Source: Adiantum capillus-veneris (taxonomy: Eukaryota > Streptophyta > Polypodiopsida > Polypodiales > Pteridaceae). From it: a DNA stretch of 64,000 nt. Positions within the stretch are counted from its first letter, which is position 1; each line of letters starts with the position of its first letter. Positions 46,001 to 52,207 of this stretch are shown here, in pieces. The DNA lies in the NCBI GenBank assembly GCA_014529385.2, contig CM043953.1:79038338-79102337 (forward strand), read 5' to 3'. Both the position numbers and the translations under genes were made by a program. The notes under the pieces are model-generated. The model did no database searches. It was not told the origin of the DNA and saw nothing but the letters and a program-made list of their open reading frames with translations.

Positions 46001-46586
46001 GTACAATCATGTGAATTTAAAGCCTTAATGCAGACTGTCGATTGCAAGGTACCAAGAATAGGAGCCAATTCCGATAGGTTGAGTCTGTAGCACAAAGTAA
46101 TTTATAGTGAAATACCAGTATGCCCACGACCCTAACTTCTGTACTTGACAGGCCACTCACAGACAAAGCAAATGCTGAAGGGGTTGAGCTTGTGAATGCT
46201 GCATTTTTCCGCAGGCTCCAAGTGGACAGCTATGGAGAAAACCTTTGGATGGCGCCACTTTGAGGTAGCATGCAAGCAGAAGGGAGGAAGAGACTGGTTT
46301 CTGGAGCTTGTTGCCACCTGTGATCCGGAGACTCGGTTTTGGCTCAATGCAAAAAACCTCAAGGTATTTATGTTCTCCTAGTTCGCAGAAATACTGGTGG
46401 TGAAGATTTAATGCTCTCATATATGTGCAGGATAGAGAGATGTGGAGCATGGGATGGCTTCAAAAGGAGCATATTTTTGCAGCTCAGGAGAATCGTACTA
46501 CATGCAAGGCATGTAAAGGTGCAGGAAGATTGAGCTGCAATGCATGTGGCCATGAAGACAAACAAGAAGACATCATTAATGTGTAG
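18688..46586 (+). CDS. DnaJ-type zinc-finger protein (CxxCxGxG), four exons, with a 27-kb intron
   Basis: Exons 18688-18862, 18953-19051, 46215-46363 and 46431-46586 join in frame to 192 residues ending in TAG. The first zinc block spans exons 1-2, CRFCRGEG (Cys54, Cys57) then CEDCGGKG (Cys65, Cys68), followed by GGYHAKN and RIVG. Exon 3 carries [17 protein letters not shown] and a W/F-rich core. Exon 4 carries [13 protein letters not shown] and a second block, CKACKGAG (Cys166, Cys169) then CNACG. The arrangement matches plant DnaJ-like zinc-finger proteins of the BSD2/LQY1/TSIP1 kind, which bind zinc without a J domain; many act in chloroplasts as chaperones or thiol proteins. I do not assign a symbol. 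Intron phases are 1, 1 and 0. The start at 18688 is the first in-frame ATG after an upstream stop; 18703 is an alternative, and an upstream transit-peptide exon cannot be excluded. Confidence 0.85.
18867..18908 (+). repeat. (CT)n microsatellite inside intron 1
   Basis: About 21 TC units starting four bases after the GC donor and filling nearly half of the 90-bp intron. Confidence 0.95.
18953..19051 (+). CDS. Exon 2 of DnaJ-type zinc-finger gene
   Basis: Acceptor TTTCTGCTTAG. Encodes [13 protein letters not shown], completing the first zinc finger, then [16 protein letters not shown]. The donor GG|GTATGA at 19052 opens the 27-kb intron. Confidence 0.85.
19056..19095 (+). repeat. (GA)n microsatellite at the start of intron 2
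   Basis: About 20 AG units starting four bases after the splice donor. On the opposite strand it is (CT)n directly 3' of the SINE-like sequence 19096-19262. Confidence 0.95.
19096..19262 (-). mobile_element. tRNA-derived SINE-like element
   Basis: The minus strand has a tRNA-like head with an A-box-like phrase GGTGGTTAGAGCA and, about 30 bases later, a B-box GGGTTCGAGGC (+ strand about 19200-19250). About 100 bases of unrelated body follow and end against a (CT)n tract on the same strand. The head-plus-body layout is that of SINEs, copied by pol III and mobilised by LINEs. No target duplication was identified. Confidence 0.6.
19263..20122. other. Intron DNA, probably including the LTR of gypsy-1
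   Basis: No coding sequence. The right part, up to 20202, should be the 5' LTR of the gypsy fragment that follows, since its primer-binding site is directly after 20202. The LTR start could not be placed. Confidence 0.45.
20123..20161 (+). repeat. (CT)n microsatellite
   Basis: About 19 CT units just before the LTR end at 20202; probably inside the LTR of gypsy-1. Confidence 0.95.
20203..20214 (+). other. Primer-binding site (iMet) of gypsy-1
   Basis: TGGTATCAGAGC follows directly on an LTR end reading TTTTGACA at 20202. Confidence 0.85.
20215..21494 (+). pseudogene. gypsy-1 interior fragment (protease to start of RT)
   Basis: Gag is not readable. From about 20777 the frames resemble gypsy-5 (39313-39600): [24 protein letters not shown], then the protease-region phrase [16 protein letters not shown]. 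The linker to RT follows ([21 protein letters not shown]). The RT opening breaks off in GLIQPST at 21494, exactly where the next element's LTR begins. The rest of RT is not found downstream, so the 3' half was lost when or after gypsy-2 inserted. Confidence 0.75.
21495..22165 (-). repeat. 3' LTR of gypsy-2
   Basis: + strand ends TGTCACAAGAC and TTTGTGACA. Its core module (+ strand GTATTGGCCCCAAA, then GGCGCCCCTTTC.GTATTTC) is the reverse complement of a module in the gypsy-5 LTR. Confidence 0.82.
22166..23817. other. gypsy-2 interior without coding capacity; tandem phrases
   Basis: Two families of short repeats. The phrase CTCC.GCATAACC followed by AGGTCCG and GGGAG occurs about three times (22550-22780). 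A unit of about 55 bp holding CGCTCCCCAGACAT and GTCGTTC.GAGGTTTT occurs three to four times (22800-22965). No gypsy domain is readable apart from a possible gag-like scrap near 23450-23600 (minus strand). Confidence 0.6.
23818..23829 (-). other. Primer-binding site (iMet) of gypsy-2
   Basis: The minus strand reads TGGTATCAGAGC, one base from the LTR end at 23831. Confidence 0.85.
23831..23895 (-). repeat. 5' LTR fragment of gypsy-2
   Basis: 65 bp closely matching 21495-21560 (shared CACCACGTGCCAATAGAAAA). Homology ends abruptly at CACTTCAA, where gypsy-3 coding sequence begins. Confidence 0.8.
23896..25353 (-). pseudogene. gypsy-3 integrase and chromodomain
   Basis: Right to left: integrase core with [34 protein letters not shown] and the glutamate region [20 protein letters not shown]. 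The C-terminal part follows, with a 174-bp tandem duplication (about 24156-24503). A chromodomain-like tail comes last: [25 protein letters not shown] (about 24060-23930). The chromodomain marks a chromovirus, whose integrase is thought to be steered to histone marks. Several frame changes disable it. The 3' UTR and LTR are missing. Confidence 0.85.
24156..24503 (-). repeat. Tandem duplication (about 174 bp) within gypsy-3 integrase
   Basis: The phrase GGCTAACATGAAAAACAGGA and all that follows occurs at 24156 and again at 24330 with near identity, repeating the segment that encodes [15 protein letters not shown]. Confidence 0.85.
25354..26746 (-). pseudogene. gypsy-3 reverse transcriptase and RNase H, rearranged
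   Basis: RT N-terminal part (26746-26300): [85 protein letters not shown]. The catalytic region is broken; the box reads FLDG (near 26230) instead of YxDD. The RNase H end is seen at 25740-25620: [31 protein letters not shown]. The order is normal for gypsy, but stops and frameshifts are frequent. Confidence 0.88.
26887..27687 (-). pseudogene. gypsy-3 retropepsin-like protease region
   Basis: 266 residues with the protease phrases [39 protein letters not shown] and [13 protein letters not shown]. The usual catalytic D[ST]G reads DDG. The same DDG occurs in the partner copy at about 31970. A low-complexity Asn/Ser-rich tail leads to RT. Confidence 0.82.
27688..28248 (-). pseudogene. gypsy-3 gag, C-terminal part with zinc knuckle
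   Basis: Minus strand homologous to 31240-31800. The gag phrase [21 protein letters not shown] (about 28230-28170) is followed by a Lys-rich stretch and a decayed CCHC knuckle near 27720. Homology stops at 28248, where a foreign copia fragment lies. Confidence 0.8.
28249..28760 (+). pseudogene. Captured Ty1/copia fragment inside gypsy-3 gag
   Basis: The + strand encodes the end of a copia protease region ([20 protein letters not shown]) and the GAG-pre-integrase zinc motif [13 protein letters not shown]...CEHCLYGKQ. No copia LTRs flank it. Its orientation is opposite to the gypsy host. Compared with the partner copy (30.7-31.8 kb) it replaces a short gag segment. Confidence 0.8.
28762..29313 (-). 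pseudogene. gypsy-3 gag, N-terminal part
   Basis: Starts [20 protein letters not shown] at 29313 and runs about 170 residues to SLKGE. Nearly the same protein as the partner copy starting at 30657. A Gln/Thr-rich linker separates two conserved blocks ([20 protein letters not shown] and [17 protein letters not shown]). Confidence 0.82.
29342..29599. repeat. Tandem duplication (129 bp x2) in the gypsy-3 leader
   Basis: Two nearly identical copies starting GAAAAAAACGTCAACTTGTA at 29342 and 29471. The partner element has a single copy. Confidence 0.92.
29820..29881 (+). ncRNA. tRNA-like (SINE-like) sequence, left arm
   Basis: The stretch TAGCTTGATGGTAAAGTG resembles a tRNA D-arm/A-box. It is followed by GGCCTCTTACCC (anticodon-loop-like with CUU) and GGGTTCAACCCTCC (B-box-like). 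Acceptor pairing is poor, so this is a tRNA-derived relic rather than a working tRNA gene. An inverted copy is at 30219-30280. Confidence 0.4.
29933..30157. other. Unique spacer between the two inverted gypsy copies
   Basis: About 225 bp without counterpart in either arm, GC-rich. No LTR ends could be recognised. Both arms begin at the phrase TTGGCGCCGTT, which resembles a tRNA-Asp primer-binding site. Confidence 0.5.
30219..30280 (-). ncRNA. tRNA-like (SINE-like) sequence, right arm
   Basis: Inverted copy of 29820-29881 with the B-box-like phrase GGGTTCAACCCTCC kept and a few changes elsewhere. Confidence 0.4.
30657..31815 (+). pseudogene. gypsy-4 gag
   Basis: Begins [20 protein letters not shown] and continues, with frameshifts near 30980 and 31210, through [53 protein letters not shown] and a Lys/Arg-rich segment. 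The CCHC knuckle is [14 protein letters not shown] (CX2CX4HX4C, about 31720-31760). The intact downstream stretch starts at about 31459. Confidence 0.83.
31459..32349 (+). CDS. gypsy-4 open frame: gag zinc knuckle plus protease
   Basis: 296 residues without stops. Basic gag end, CCHC knuckle, then a retropepsin-like domain with [19 protein letters not shown] (DDG at the catalytic position), [20 protein letters not shown] and [13 protein letters not shown]. It ends with TAG after ELSIL. It is the best preserved part of this family in the window but is only a fragment of a longer polyprotein. Confidence 0.75.
   Translation: MEEAISHAQRYDDDQERKGNVPYTKNNFTKSNVAKSQWRGSPTRFKRNKRQSTSPRPQKAKKPKHSRDTPRGSLSTADFERAKKHNLCFRCLLDQHNKKDCPLLQSKETAMHTVPRFTLDSSPKYCAVEVVHMEEKLKCCVPASIWQPTFGPHDLIRMHGTINGERVRILVDDGATHNFLNYKLVKKLKLTQTPGSHKYVVEQMSENDKEVWDTVVQGVELIVEDHTMTLDFQVMHIDRADVVLGREWLHGLGNTLHTSYEHNSLSFMANGKRVLLLGEKNIPSAPLLCTAELSIL
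32565..33003 (+). pseudogene. gypsy-4 reverse transcriptase, N-terminal fragment
   Basis: Shows [81 protein letters not shown], then stops being RT at 33003. Palm and catalytic box are absent, so it cannot be active. Confidence 0.88.
33004..33473. other. C-rich non-coding DNA with (C)25
   Basis: A homopolymer of 25 C at 33084-33108 and generally C-rich sequence that gives Pro/Ala-rich open frames by composition alone. No gene is supported. Confidence 0.6.
33474..34020 (+). mobile_element. LINE-A: short copy with inverted ORF1 piece joined to the 3' end
   Basis: 33474-33632 is, on the minus strand, the ORF1 C-terminal region ([27 protein letters not shown]), the reverse complement of 61770-61940. 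From 33630 the + strand switches to the ORF2 end ([20 protein letters not shown] to TMEEIDEIR, stop about 33798). The 3' UTR, the hairpin (33961-33992) and an ATTTC tail complete it; a (CT)n tract follows at 34021. About 4 kb of the element between the two pieces is missing. Confidence 0.85.
33961..33992 (+). other. LINE 3' hairpin, copy A
   Basis: Inner stem AGGTC/GGCCT around a 5-base loop, outer pairing GTCT/AGAC. The ATTTC-repeat tail and then (CT)n follow. Confidence 0.75.
34021..34097 (+). repeat. (CT)n between LINE-A and LINE-B
   Basis: About 38 CT units directly after the LINE-A tail and directly before LINE-B. Confidence 0.95.
34525..35683 (+). pseudogene. LINE-B ORF1 (coiled coil plus L1-like RNA-binding domain)
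   Basis: About 385 residues if one frameshift near 35340 is ignored. Residues 50-250 are charged and heptad-like (a predicted coiled coil). The C-terminal part has [45 protein letters not shown] and [11 protein letters not shown], recalling the RRM and C-terminal domains of vertebrate L1 ORF1p rather than the CCHC gag-like ORF1 common in flowering-plant L1s. It would bind and chaperone the LINE RNA. The stop is TGA at 35681-35683, in frame with ORF2. Confidence 0.82.
35681..35686 (+). promoter_or_regulatory. Candidate leaky stop UGA-CGG between ORF1 and ORF2 (LINE-B)
   Basis: ORF1 ends ACA TGA CGG TGC GAG ACC and the same frame continues without a stop into the endonuclease (AAWNCNG). The block CATGACGGTGCGAGACCT is identical in LINE-F. 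Confidence 0.6.
35684..37068 (+). pseudogene. LINE-B ORF2 endonuclease region
   Basis: AP-endonuclease-like domain: [18 protein letters not shown] (Glu), [20 protein letters not shown] (Asp, Asn), [17 protein letters not shown]. The final catalytic Asp-His pair reads VDRALL here but VDHAIL in LINE-F, so this copy probably cannot nick DNA. A frameshift near 36750 precedes the linker to RT ([19 protein letters not shown]). The sequence ends at the gypsy-5 insertion. Confidence 0.88.
37069..37633 (+). repeat. 5' LTR of gypsy-5
   Basis: 565 bp. It is about 18 bp longer than the 3' LTR because of an extra CCAGAAACCCTAA-type unit near 37105-37135. Confidence 0.93.
37635..37646 (+). other. Primer-binding site (iMet) of gypsy-5
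   Basis: TGGTATCAGAGC one base after the LTR end. Confidence 0.92.
37841..39262 (+). pseudogene. gypsy-5 gag
   Basis: Three overlapping frames together give a gag. A charged N-terminal part ([16 protein letters not shown]) is followed by a Lys-rich segment and a striking Ser/Asp run ([14 protein letters not shown], about 38193-38235). The capsid-like part has [29 protein letters not shown] and [20 protein letters not shown] knuckle, [14 protein letters not shown] (CX2CX4HX4C, about 39128-39170), comes last. Frame changes near 38230 and 38510 break it. Confidence 0.85.
39263..39770 (+). pseudogene. gypsy-5 protease region, degraded
   Basis: Homologous to gypsy-1 20780-21200 ([25 protein letters not shown], then [10 protein letters not shown]). 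It lacks about 35 bp that gypsy-1 keeps before the GIPWYHKN phrase. The catalytic D[ST]G is not readable in one frame. Confidence 0.6.
39771..41012 (+). pseudogene. gypsy-5 reverse transcriptase and RNase H
   Basis: 390 open residues (39771-40943): [72 protein letters not shown] and the catalytic box [10 protein letters not shown]. The thumb follows ([16 protein letters not shown]) and then RNase H with [37 protein letters not shown] and [16 protein letters not shown] stop follows at 40941-40943; RNase H ends in another frame. This copies the element RNA into DNA and removes the RNA strand. Confidence 0.93.
41013..42174 (+). pseudogene. gypsy-5 integrase with an internal deletion
   Basis: The end of RNase H ([10 protein letters not shown]) is followed by the HHCC zinc motif ([10 protein letters not shown], then [16 protein letters not shown]). 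The core begins [12 protein letters not shown], then jumps in another frame to [16 protein letters not shown] and [12 protein letters not shown]. The first catalytic Asp region and about a hundred bases or more after it are missing. The C-terminal part ([13 protein letters not shown] to [15 protein letters not shown]) is largely intact. Confidence 0.88.
42175..42432 (+). CDS. gypsy-5 chromodomain at the pol C-terminus
   Basis: The phrase [20 protein letters not shown], then [20 protein letters not shown], matches the chromodomain pattern (PE.IL...., LVK(F/W)K...., ..W...EDL). It is the mark of chromoviruses and ends with TAG at 42430-42432. The 3' UTR follows to the polypurine tract. Confidence 0.85.
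   Translation: MNLLKSFKGDVPDDGEPDEQPKVEENEEILVPEQILAHNDTKKGKVRRRFLVKFKNFPAFDAKWMEEEDLADTPRIVKLYLDVLV
42433..43017 (+). other. gypsy-5 3' untranslated region and polypurine tract
   Basis: No coding sequence. It ends with GCGGTCGATTAC, CTTTCAAGAGGGGGGTA (polypurine tract), also present in gypsy-2 on the other strand. Confidence 0.75.
43018..43564 (+). repeat. 3' LTR of gypsy-5
   Basis: 547 bp, TGTCACAAAG to TCTGTTACA. The TSD half CATGC follows at 43565-43569. Confidence 0.93.
43570..45794 (+). pseudogene. LINE-B ORF2 reverse transcriptase and C-terminal domain
   Basis: [107 protein letters not shown] and the catalytic box [12 protein letters not shown] stop at 44707-44709 and indels near 45000 and 45230 break the C-terminal part. 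That part keeps a CCHC knuckle, [18 protein letters not shown], a PIP-box-like QRQITDFF (45558-45581) and a basic tail ([19 protein letters not shown]) to the stop near 45794. It performs target-primed reverse transcription in the family. Confidence 0.92.
45558..45581 (+). other. PIP-box-like motif in LINE-B ORF2
   Basis: Codons give QRQITDFF, fitting Qxx[ILM]xx[FY][FY], the PCNA-binding consensus. It is conserved in LINE-C (59699-59722). Confidence 0.65.
45915..45946 (+). other. LINE 3' hairpin, copy B, with ATTTC tail
   Basis: Inner stem AGGTC/GGCCT, loop ATTCT, outer GTCT/AGAC. About four ATTTC units end at about 45977. The flank is CTCCCTCCCC rather than a clean (CT)n. Confidence 0.75.
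45979..46214 (+). other. End of intron 2 of host gene 1
   Basis: Unique sequence between the LINE-B insertion and the exon 3 acceptor. No other feature is seen. Confidence 0.6.
46215..46363 (+). CDS. Exon 3 of DnaJ-type zinc-finger gene
   Basis: Acceptor TTTTTCCGCAG, donor AAG|GTATTT. Encodes [17 protein letters not shown] through [16 protein letters not shown] to NAKNLK. The phase fits exon 2 exactly across 27,163 bp of intron. Confidence 0.88.
46431..46586 (+). CDS. Exon 4 (last) of DnaJ-type zinc-finger gene
   Basis: Acceptor TATATGTGCAG after a 67-bp intron. Encodes 51 residues with the second zinc block ([13 protein letters not shown]) and ends KQEDIINV before TAG. Confidence 0.88.
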   Translation, partial: DREMWSMGWLQKEHIFAAQENRTTCKACKGAGRLSCNACGHEDKQEDIINV

Positions 46587-49189
46587 AATATGAGAAATTG
46601 GGTCATTCAGATAAGACAGGTGCTTATACATTGGATGATTCCATCTTCTTCTAGCTTATTCAATCTCTCTATTGTATGTATGCATACAAGAGGCATGTGT
46701 GTACTAAATGTGTGTTGGGGCTCTTACAAGCAGGGTTGTCATCATACTGTAAAGTATGATACAGTCATGTACGCAAAAAATACAGTGTATCTCTATTCAT
46801 ATTGTACAGTCTAGATTCTGATGTGTTGTTTCTTCAGCTCTCAGGAACCATTTAATATGCTATGTGTTGAATTGAACGGTCATAAAGCATGGTCGTAGAG
46901 TACGCCGGATTTGTATGATATGGGCATTCCTACACGGTAGGGGAAACCTGCAGGCTTACGAATCATGATACTAGATTTCTCTCTTCAAACTTGATGGAAA
47001 TCTTGTTAAAAGCTACAATTAATTTCTATTTGTGTCTTTACATTCAAATGACCGAGGGGATGGAAGATAAAACTTTTCTTATGTTTTGTTGGCAGCAACT
47101 TATTGAGGCGGTATTAGGGAGAGCCAATGCCAAGAAGTCACTACAAATCTTAATAATTCTACATGAATCCATTTTGAATGCTTGGGGGGTTTGAAATTTG
47201 AGTTTCAGAAGTCTCATATGTTTTTAGGGATAGTTATCAAAACACCCTTTAAGTTAGAAGAAAGTCTCAATATACCCCTCGAATTCTACAAGAATTTCCA
47301 AAACACTCTTGTATCAATTTCAGATGAATTGCTTGCTCCAAATTTTGCATAGTTTAGTCTTTTGAGCCTGCATAAAGGTCTAAGGCCTTAGACCCCACTA
47401 TCCTATGAAACTTTTATTTTTGTGTTTTAACTTAGTGTTGTAGAAAAGAAAATCTTTTGATAGGTAGATAAGTTAGTGGGCGCTCATGGTAGAAATGGTA
47501 TCAAGAAAATGATAAATCATTGTGATTTGGGTAAGCTCGAGAGTTGAGATATGAAGTGGCATAGTGATTCCATGTGAGTTCTCACTTGTGCTTCATAGCA
47601 CTCTCCTCATGTCTCATTCATGCGATGCCATGATCAAGGGCTTCCGTGTGCAAGGGTAATATGCATTCGAATCGAGAGTGCAATGGCAGGTGCAACTCAA
47701 GGGCAAAGTTGTGAGACGGGTAGTAGGTGCTGATGACCAGAAACAAAGATAGGGTATTGATCCCATATTGACCATGGAATGCCAAGCATCCATGGCCAAA
47801 TACCTGCTTGTAAACCACTGCGGTATCAACATTGTTGATATTATTATAGGTGAGTAACCAACCAGTGTTTAGGAAAAATGTGTCCCATCTTATTAGCCTT
47901 AAGCCGGTTAGAAATTCAAGATAGCCCGTTGAGAAGAGTTTAAAGGAGAAATTCCTGTTGGATTTTGCAAGAAAATAGTGTAAATTTTCTAAAAATAAAG
48001 TCTCATTTGCAAGAAATCTACGTAAGAATTGGCTAAGAGGAATTTGTGTCGGTGTTTCCCGACCACTGCTTCTGGCTATTAGAAATAGAGCAAGCTTGTC
48101 AAACATACAGAACTAAGTTCAAATAGTAGCAAAAGAGAAATTTCTAATAGCAATGCAAACCAATTTTTTCTCAACATTACACCATAGTGATCAAGGAGCA
48201 TCCAAAAAAGGCTTAGAAACTTGAAACCCTTAAATCGTTTGTCCTTGCATTTCTGGTTTGATTTTTTTTTAATAGAAATTGACTTGGTATTAGAAAAAAT
48301 AAAGACCTTGTTTTTATAGTTCCTAGCTAAAAACAAGGTTAGTATTAAAACATAACATATTAATATTCTTTGCAAAAATGACTGTTTCCTTTTCCACTGA
48401 CCTTGTACGAGCCATTGTTGTGATGGTGAAGCGAGTGTCGCTTCTCTATCTTGCACGAGTGCTTGTGACTGGATCTAACAGCTTTTCTCCCCCCTCTTTC
48501 TCTCTTGTTTCTTGTGGCTCTGAGAAAAGGTCTAGAGATACCTCTTGTGCAATCCCTTTTTGTGTGCATGCACCTTGCAATCGTAGTGTTTAAGCTCTGA
48601 TACTAGTGCTGTCTCCAGGCTTGTGCTGTGTTTAAACCTTACAACCTTTCATTTCTAGTGCTAGCCCACAGAGCATTACAAATGCTTTACAAATCCTAAG
48701 GTCCAAGTCATCTTCTTGTATGTACATTAAGAGAATTTTAAGAAACCTTGGCATTTCTTAGTTCAAGGACAAATTGTTTTGTCCTGAAACCTAAGAAACC
48801 GAAAAACGTTAAAACCAGCTACTTTGTTAAACACCCTCCACTTTCCAGTACATCATGAGCCTTAAACAAAACTGAGACAAGAGCCACTTGACTCGTGAAT
48901 ACCATTTAGTTACTAATAAAAAGGCCCAGCAACTTTCACAAGAAACTAAAATAACATGATACAAAGCACAATTAGGGAGTGTGATATTGTTCACAAACAT
49001 GAGAGCACTATCTACGGATCCTCTGAACAATGTGGATGAAATTTACATTCATATTTGTTTCTCCAAATATACCAAAAACACGAGGAAGTGACCAAGGCAG
49101 ATCGTGCAGCATCGCCAGTATGCGTAATTTAGAACCGTTGTCTGTCTTGGAGCTTTCCGGCATTTGGAACTGGTATCTTTTACTAGTTG
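46587..49189. other. Intergenic DNA between two convergent host genes
   Basis: The 3' UTRs of both genes must lie here. No transposon domain and no further gene could be supported. AT-rich, with several AATAAA-like sites that are too common to assign. Confidence 0.55.
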
Positions 49190-49410
49190 CTATTTGCCTC
49201 TTGCTTTCATCCTTTCTGCAATCCTTTTTTGAGCAGCCTCAAACTCCTCCTCAGAGGGCTCTTGATGTTTTACCTTAGATTTCTTTGATTTTTCATTCCC
49301 TGAATATTTTGCTTCCAAGGCAGCAGCTAACGAATCCATGGAATTCCTCTGCTTTTGTCGATTCGAGATTATGGCAAATAAGCTAGCCTCAGACCCCTCA
49401 GATGTCTTGC
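49190..49410 (-). CDS. Last exon of the DNAJC9-like gene
   Basis: 221 bp if the third of three close AG sites (GCAGAAGAG|GC) is used, which keeps the frame. Using the first AG (exon start 49415) would shift the frame and stop within about 16 codons. Encodes SLFAIISNRQKQRNSMDSLA and the basic C-terminus, stop TAG at 49192-49190. Confidence 0.78.
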
Positions 49411-52129
49411 CTCTTCTGCCACAGAGATGTTAGCGTATTAGTATTGCAACACAAGCACCTTCCATGTACATATTGTTATTAGAAACTTACTTTGGTCTCT
49501 TCTGAGCCACGGGTCTCGGTTTCTTTGCTATCTTTTTAGCCCATCTCTTGTAGACATCATACTCTTTCAATTCACCTGCAACACCCAAATTAAATCTCGA
49601 GCCCAGTATCAAGTAAATCATGGCTATGCCAGACTAGCGAACATTCAAGCACCCACCTAGAATCCTCTAATGCACCTGCAGAAATAGCATCTTCATTCTT
49701 GTAAGATTAGCGATGCTACAATATCTGACTTTCTCTACATGAAGAACGGATTACTTTCACTAGCGGCTTGTTATTCTGCTTGTTCAGGCGGTTACTACTA
49801 TTTGCGACTGGACTTCTAAATTATCTGCATTGCCCACTATGACCTCCAGAGTTATGGTCTTGTTTTGCACCTAGGATCTGATAGAAGGGAGTTTTAAGAT
49901 GTCATCTCCTCCGTTTATGCCCGTTCCCTCCAGGGAGAAAGGGCTTTCTTGTGGCTGTGCCCTGCCTTGTTAGGTTAGTCTCTCTCCATTTGGTCATGGC
50001 CATGTTCCCAAGTCTTGTCCGGTCGGACCAGATTTGGTCACGTATAGTGGACACCTTGTTTGGGACCTGTGACTCTTCATATCCCCCATTTATCAGGGTC
50101 CGGCATCTATGCGTAGTCGGGCAGCCCATCTTGATGAGATCTATAGAGGAGAAACCCTAATTCGGTGCCCCTTGAGGCTTGTATGCGGCATCACACTTGT
50201 ATGGAGGTAGTTGAGCAGGACTTGTCTCTCTAGGTAGCTTGGGGGATGTTAAATGTTGGTTCTCAAGTACCTTTCTGACACATTGGTGACATTGTGTTTC
50301 TTCTTTATGGAGGTCAAGTGTGGGAGGAGCATCTCAAAGTCTACTCGAGTCTTGGAAACAGTTTGAGAATGTCCAAAAACGCTTTCTTACAAACTTTCTC
50401 CAAGCTGAGACACAAACATCATATATGCTCCTACTTCTTGAGTCGAGATCTCTTCCAATTGAGTCATGGGCATGGAGAGGGTTGTGGAGTACATGATAAA
50501 GATGAGTCAAAACCCCTCGCATCGACTTCCTACAATTGCATGGGAAGCAAGCATAAAAGTTCCAAAGACGCATAAAAGCAAGATCTTGAGCACGGGGTGG
50601 ATGCAACACATAAAGAAGTGGTTTGGGAGATGGGATGCATTATACTTGCTACATGATGCCTCAATAGACTCCCAAGTGAATGAAGCTTCTCTACATCACC
50701 AATGTATTATGGCTTGGGAGAAATCCATAGGGTAACGCTTCATACATTTTACCACCCATATTGGCCTCGATTAGTACAAAAACATGTTGTTCGCAGAAAG
50801 AGGAAACCATACTCACCCTTGTATGCTTGAGCCTATCCCCTTGACGGCGGTACGCACTATTGCAACCATTCGGCTTAGCTCCCACTCCCTTCAATGCGAG
50901 ATGGCGACGTTGGGCAACCGGAGAAGAGTTCCATCAATTATGCACATTATGCTCACTACAAGTTCGAGAGTCTAAGTTCCGCACACTAGTAGAGTACTCA
51001 ATTTTGCTCGCATCTAAACTTGCTTCCCTCACATTTTCAGCCATGACCTAAACTTACATCCTTTCCTCTCCTAGCCAAAGTGTGGGCTCTCCATTGTGAC
51101 TCGTCACCATGATCCTTGAGCATCGATTCGCATATCAACCCTCCGGATTCCTCCAAAGTGAATGAAGCTTTTCTAAATTGCCAATGTATTACGGCTTGGG
51201 AGGAATCCCGAGGGTCATGCTTCATATATTATACCACCCATATTGCCCTCAATTGCTACAAAACCAAGTTCTTCGGGGAAAGAGGAAACCATACTCTCCC
51301 TTGTATGCTTGAGCCTATCCCCTTGTCAACGATACACACTATTGCAGCCAATCAGCTTAGCTCCCACTCCCTTTAATGCGAGGCGGGGGTGTTGAGACAA
51401 AGGAGAAGAGTCCCATCAATCTTGCACATTATGGAGAGTCCTCAACTTTTGCTCACATCTGAACTTGCTTCCCTCACCATGACCTAAACTTAAATACTTT
51501 CCTCTCCTAGCCATAGTGTGGGCTCTCCATTGCGGCACTCATCACCACGATCCTTGAGCATCGAGTCACATATCAACCATCCGGATTCCTCCACGTGAAT
51601 GAAGCTTTTCTACATCGCCAATGTACTACGGCTTGGGAGGAATCCGGAGGGTCACGCTTCATACATTATAAGCCATATTGCCCCCAATTGCTACAAAACC
51701 ATGTTGTCCACGGAAAGAAGAAATCGTACTCACTTGTATGCTTGGGTCTATCCCCTTGTCGCTGATACGCACTATTACAACCATTCAGCTTAGCTCCCAC
51801 TCCCTTCGATGCAACTTGCAAGACAAGGGCATTGGGACAATGAGAAGAGTCCCATCGATTATGCATATTATACTCACTACAAGTTCGAGAGTCAAGTACC
51901 ACACACCACTAGAGTGCTCAATTTTTGCTCACATCTGAACTTGCTTCCCTCACATTTTCAGCCATGACCCAAATTTACATATGTTCCTCTCCTAGCCAAA
52001 GTGTGGGCTCTCCATTGCGACTCTCATCACCACGATCCTTGAGCATCGAATCACATATCAGTCCCACACATTGTACATCATATGTATCTGTGGTCCCATA
52101 GGTCACATTTGACCTTCGAGGACAACAAT

Positions 52130-52207
<78 letters not shown>

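Larger units (their letters stand above)
50270..52133 (+). mobile_element. LINE-E: 5'-truncated LINE of the D family with a triplicated C-terminal segment
   Basis: Frames from about 50290 match LINE-D: LLYGGQVW, then HRLPTIAWEASIKVPKTHKS and IKKWFGRWDA. From 50676 the C-terminal region (decayed zinc knuckle LCTLCSLQ...) is present three times in tandem: 50676-51157, 51158-51594 and 51595-about 52070. The 3' end has the hairpin (52092-52123), a short A-rich tail and a (CT)n tract. Frameshifts and stops are many. It lies antisense in an intron of the DNAJC9-like gene. Confidence 0.8.

Noticed and set aside
47614-48593. Open frames of 70-160 codons between the two host genes
   Set aside because: Overlapping frames on both strands in AT-rich DNA, no domain and no splice structure.
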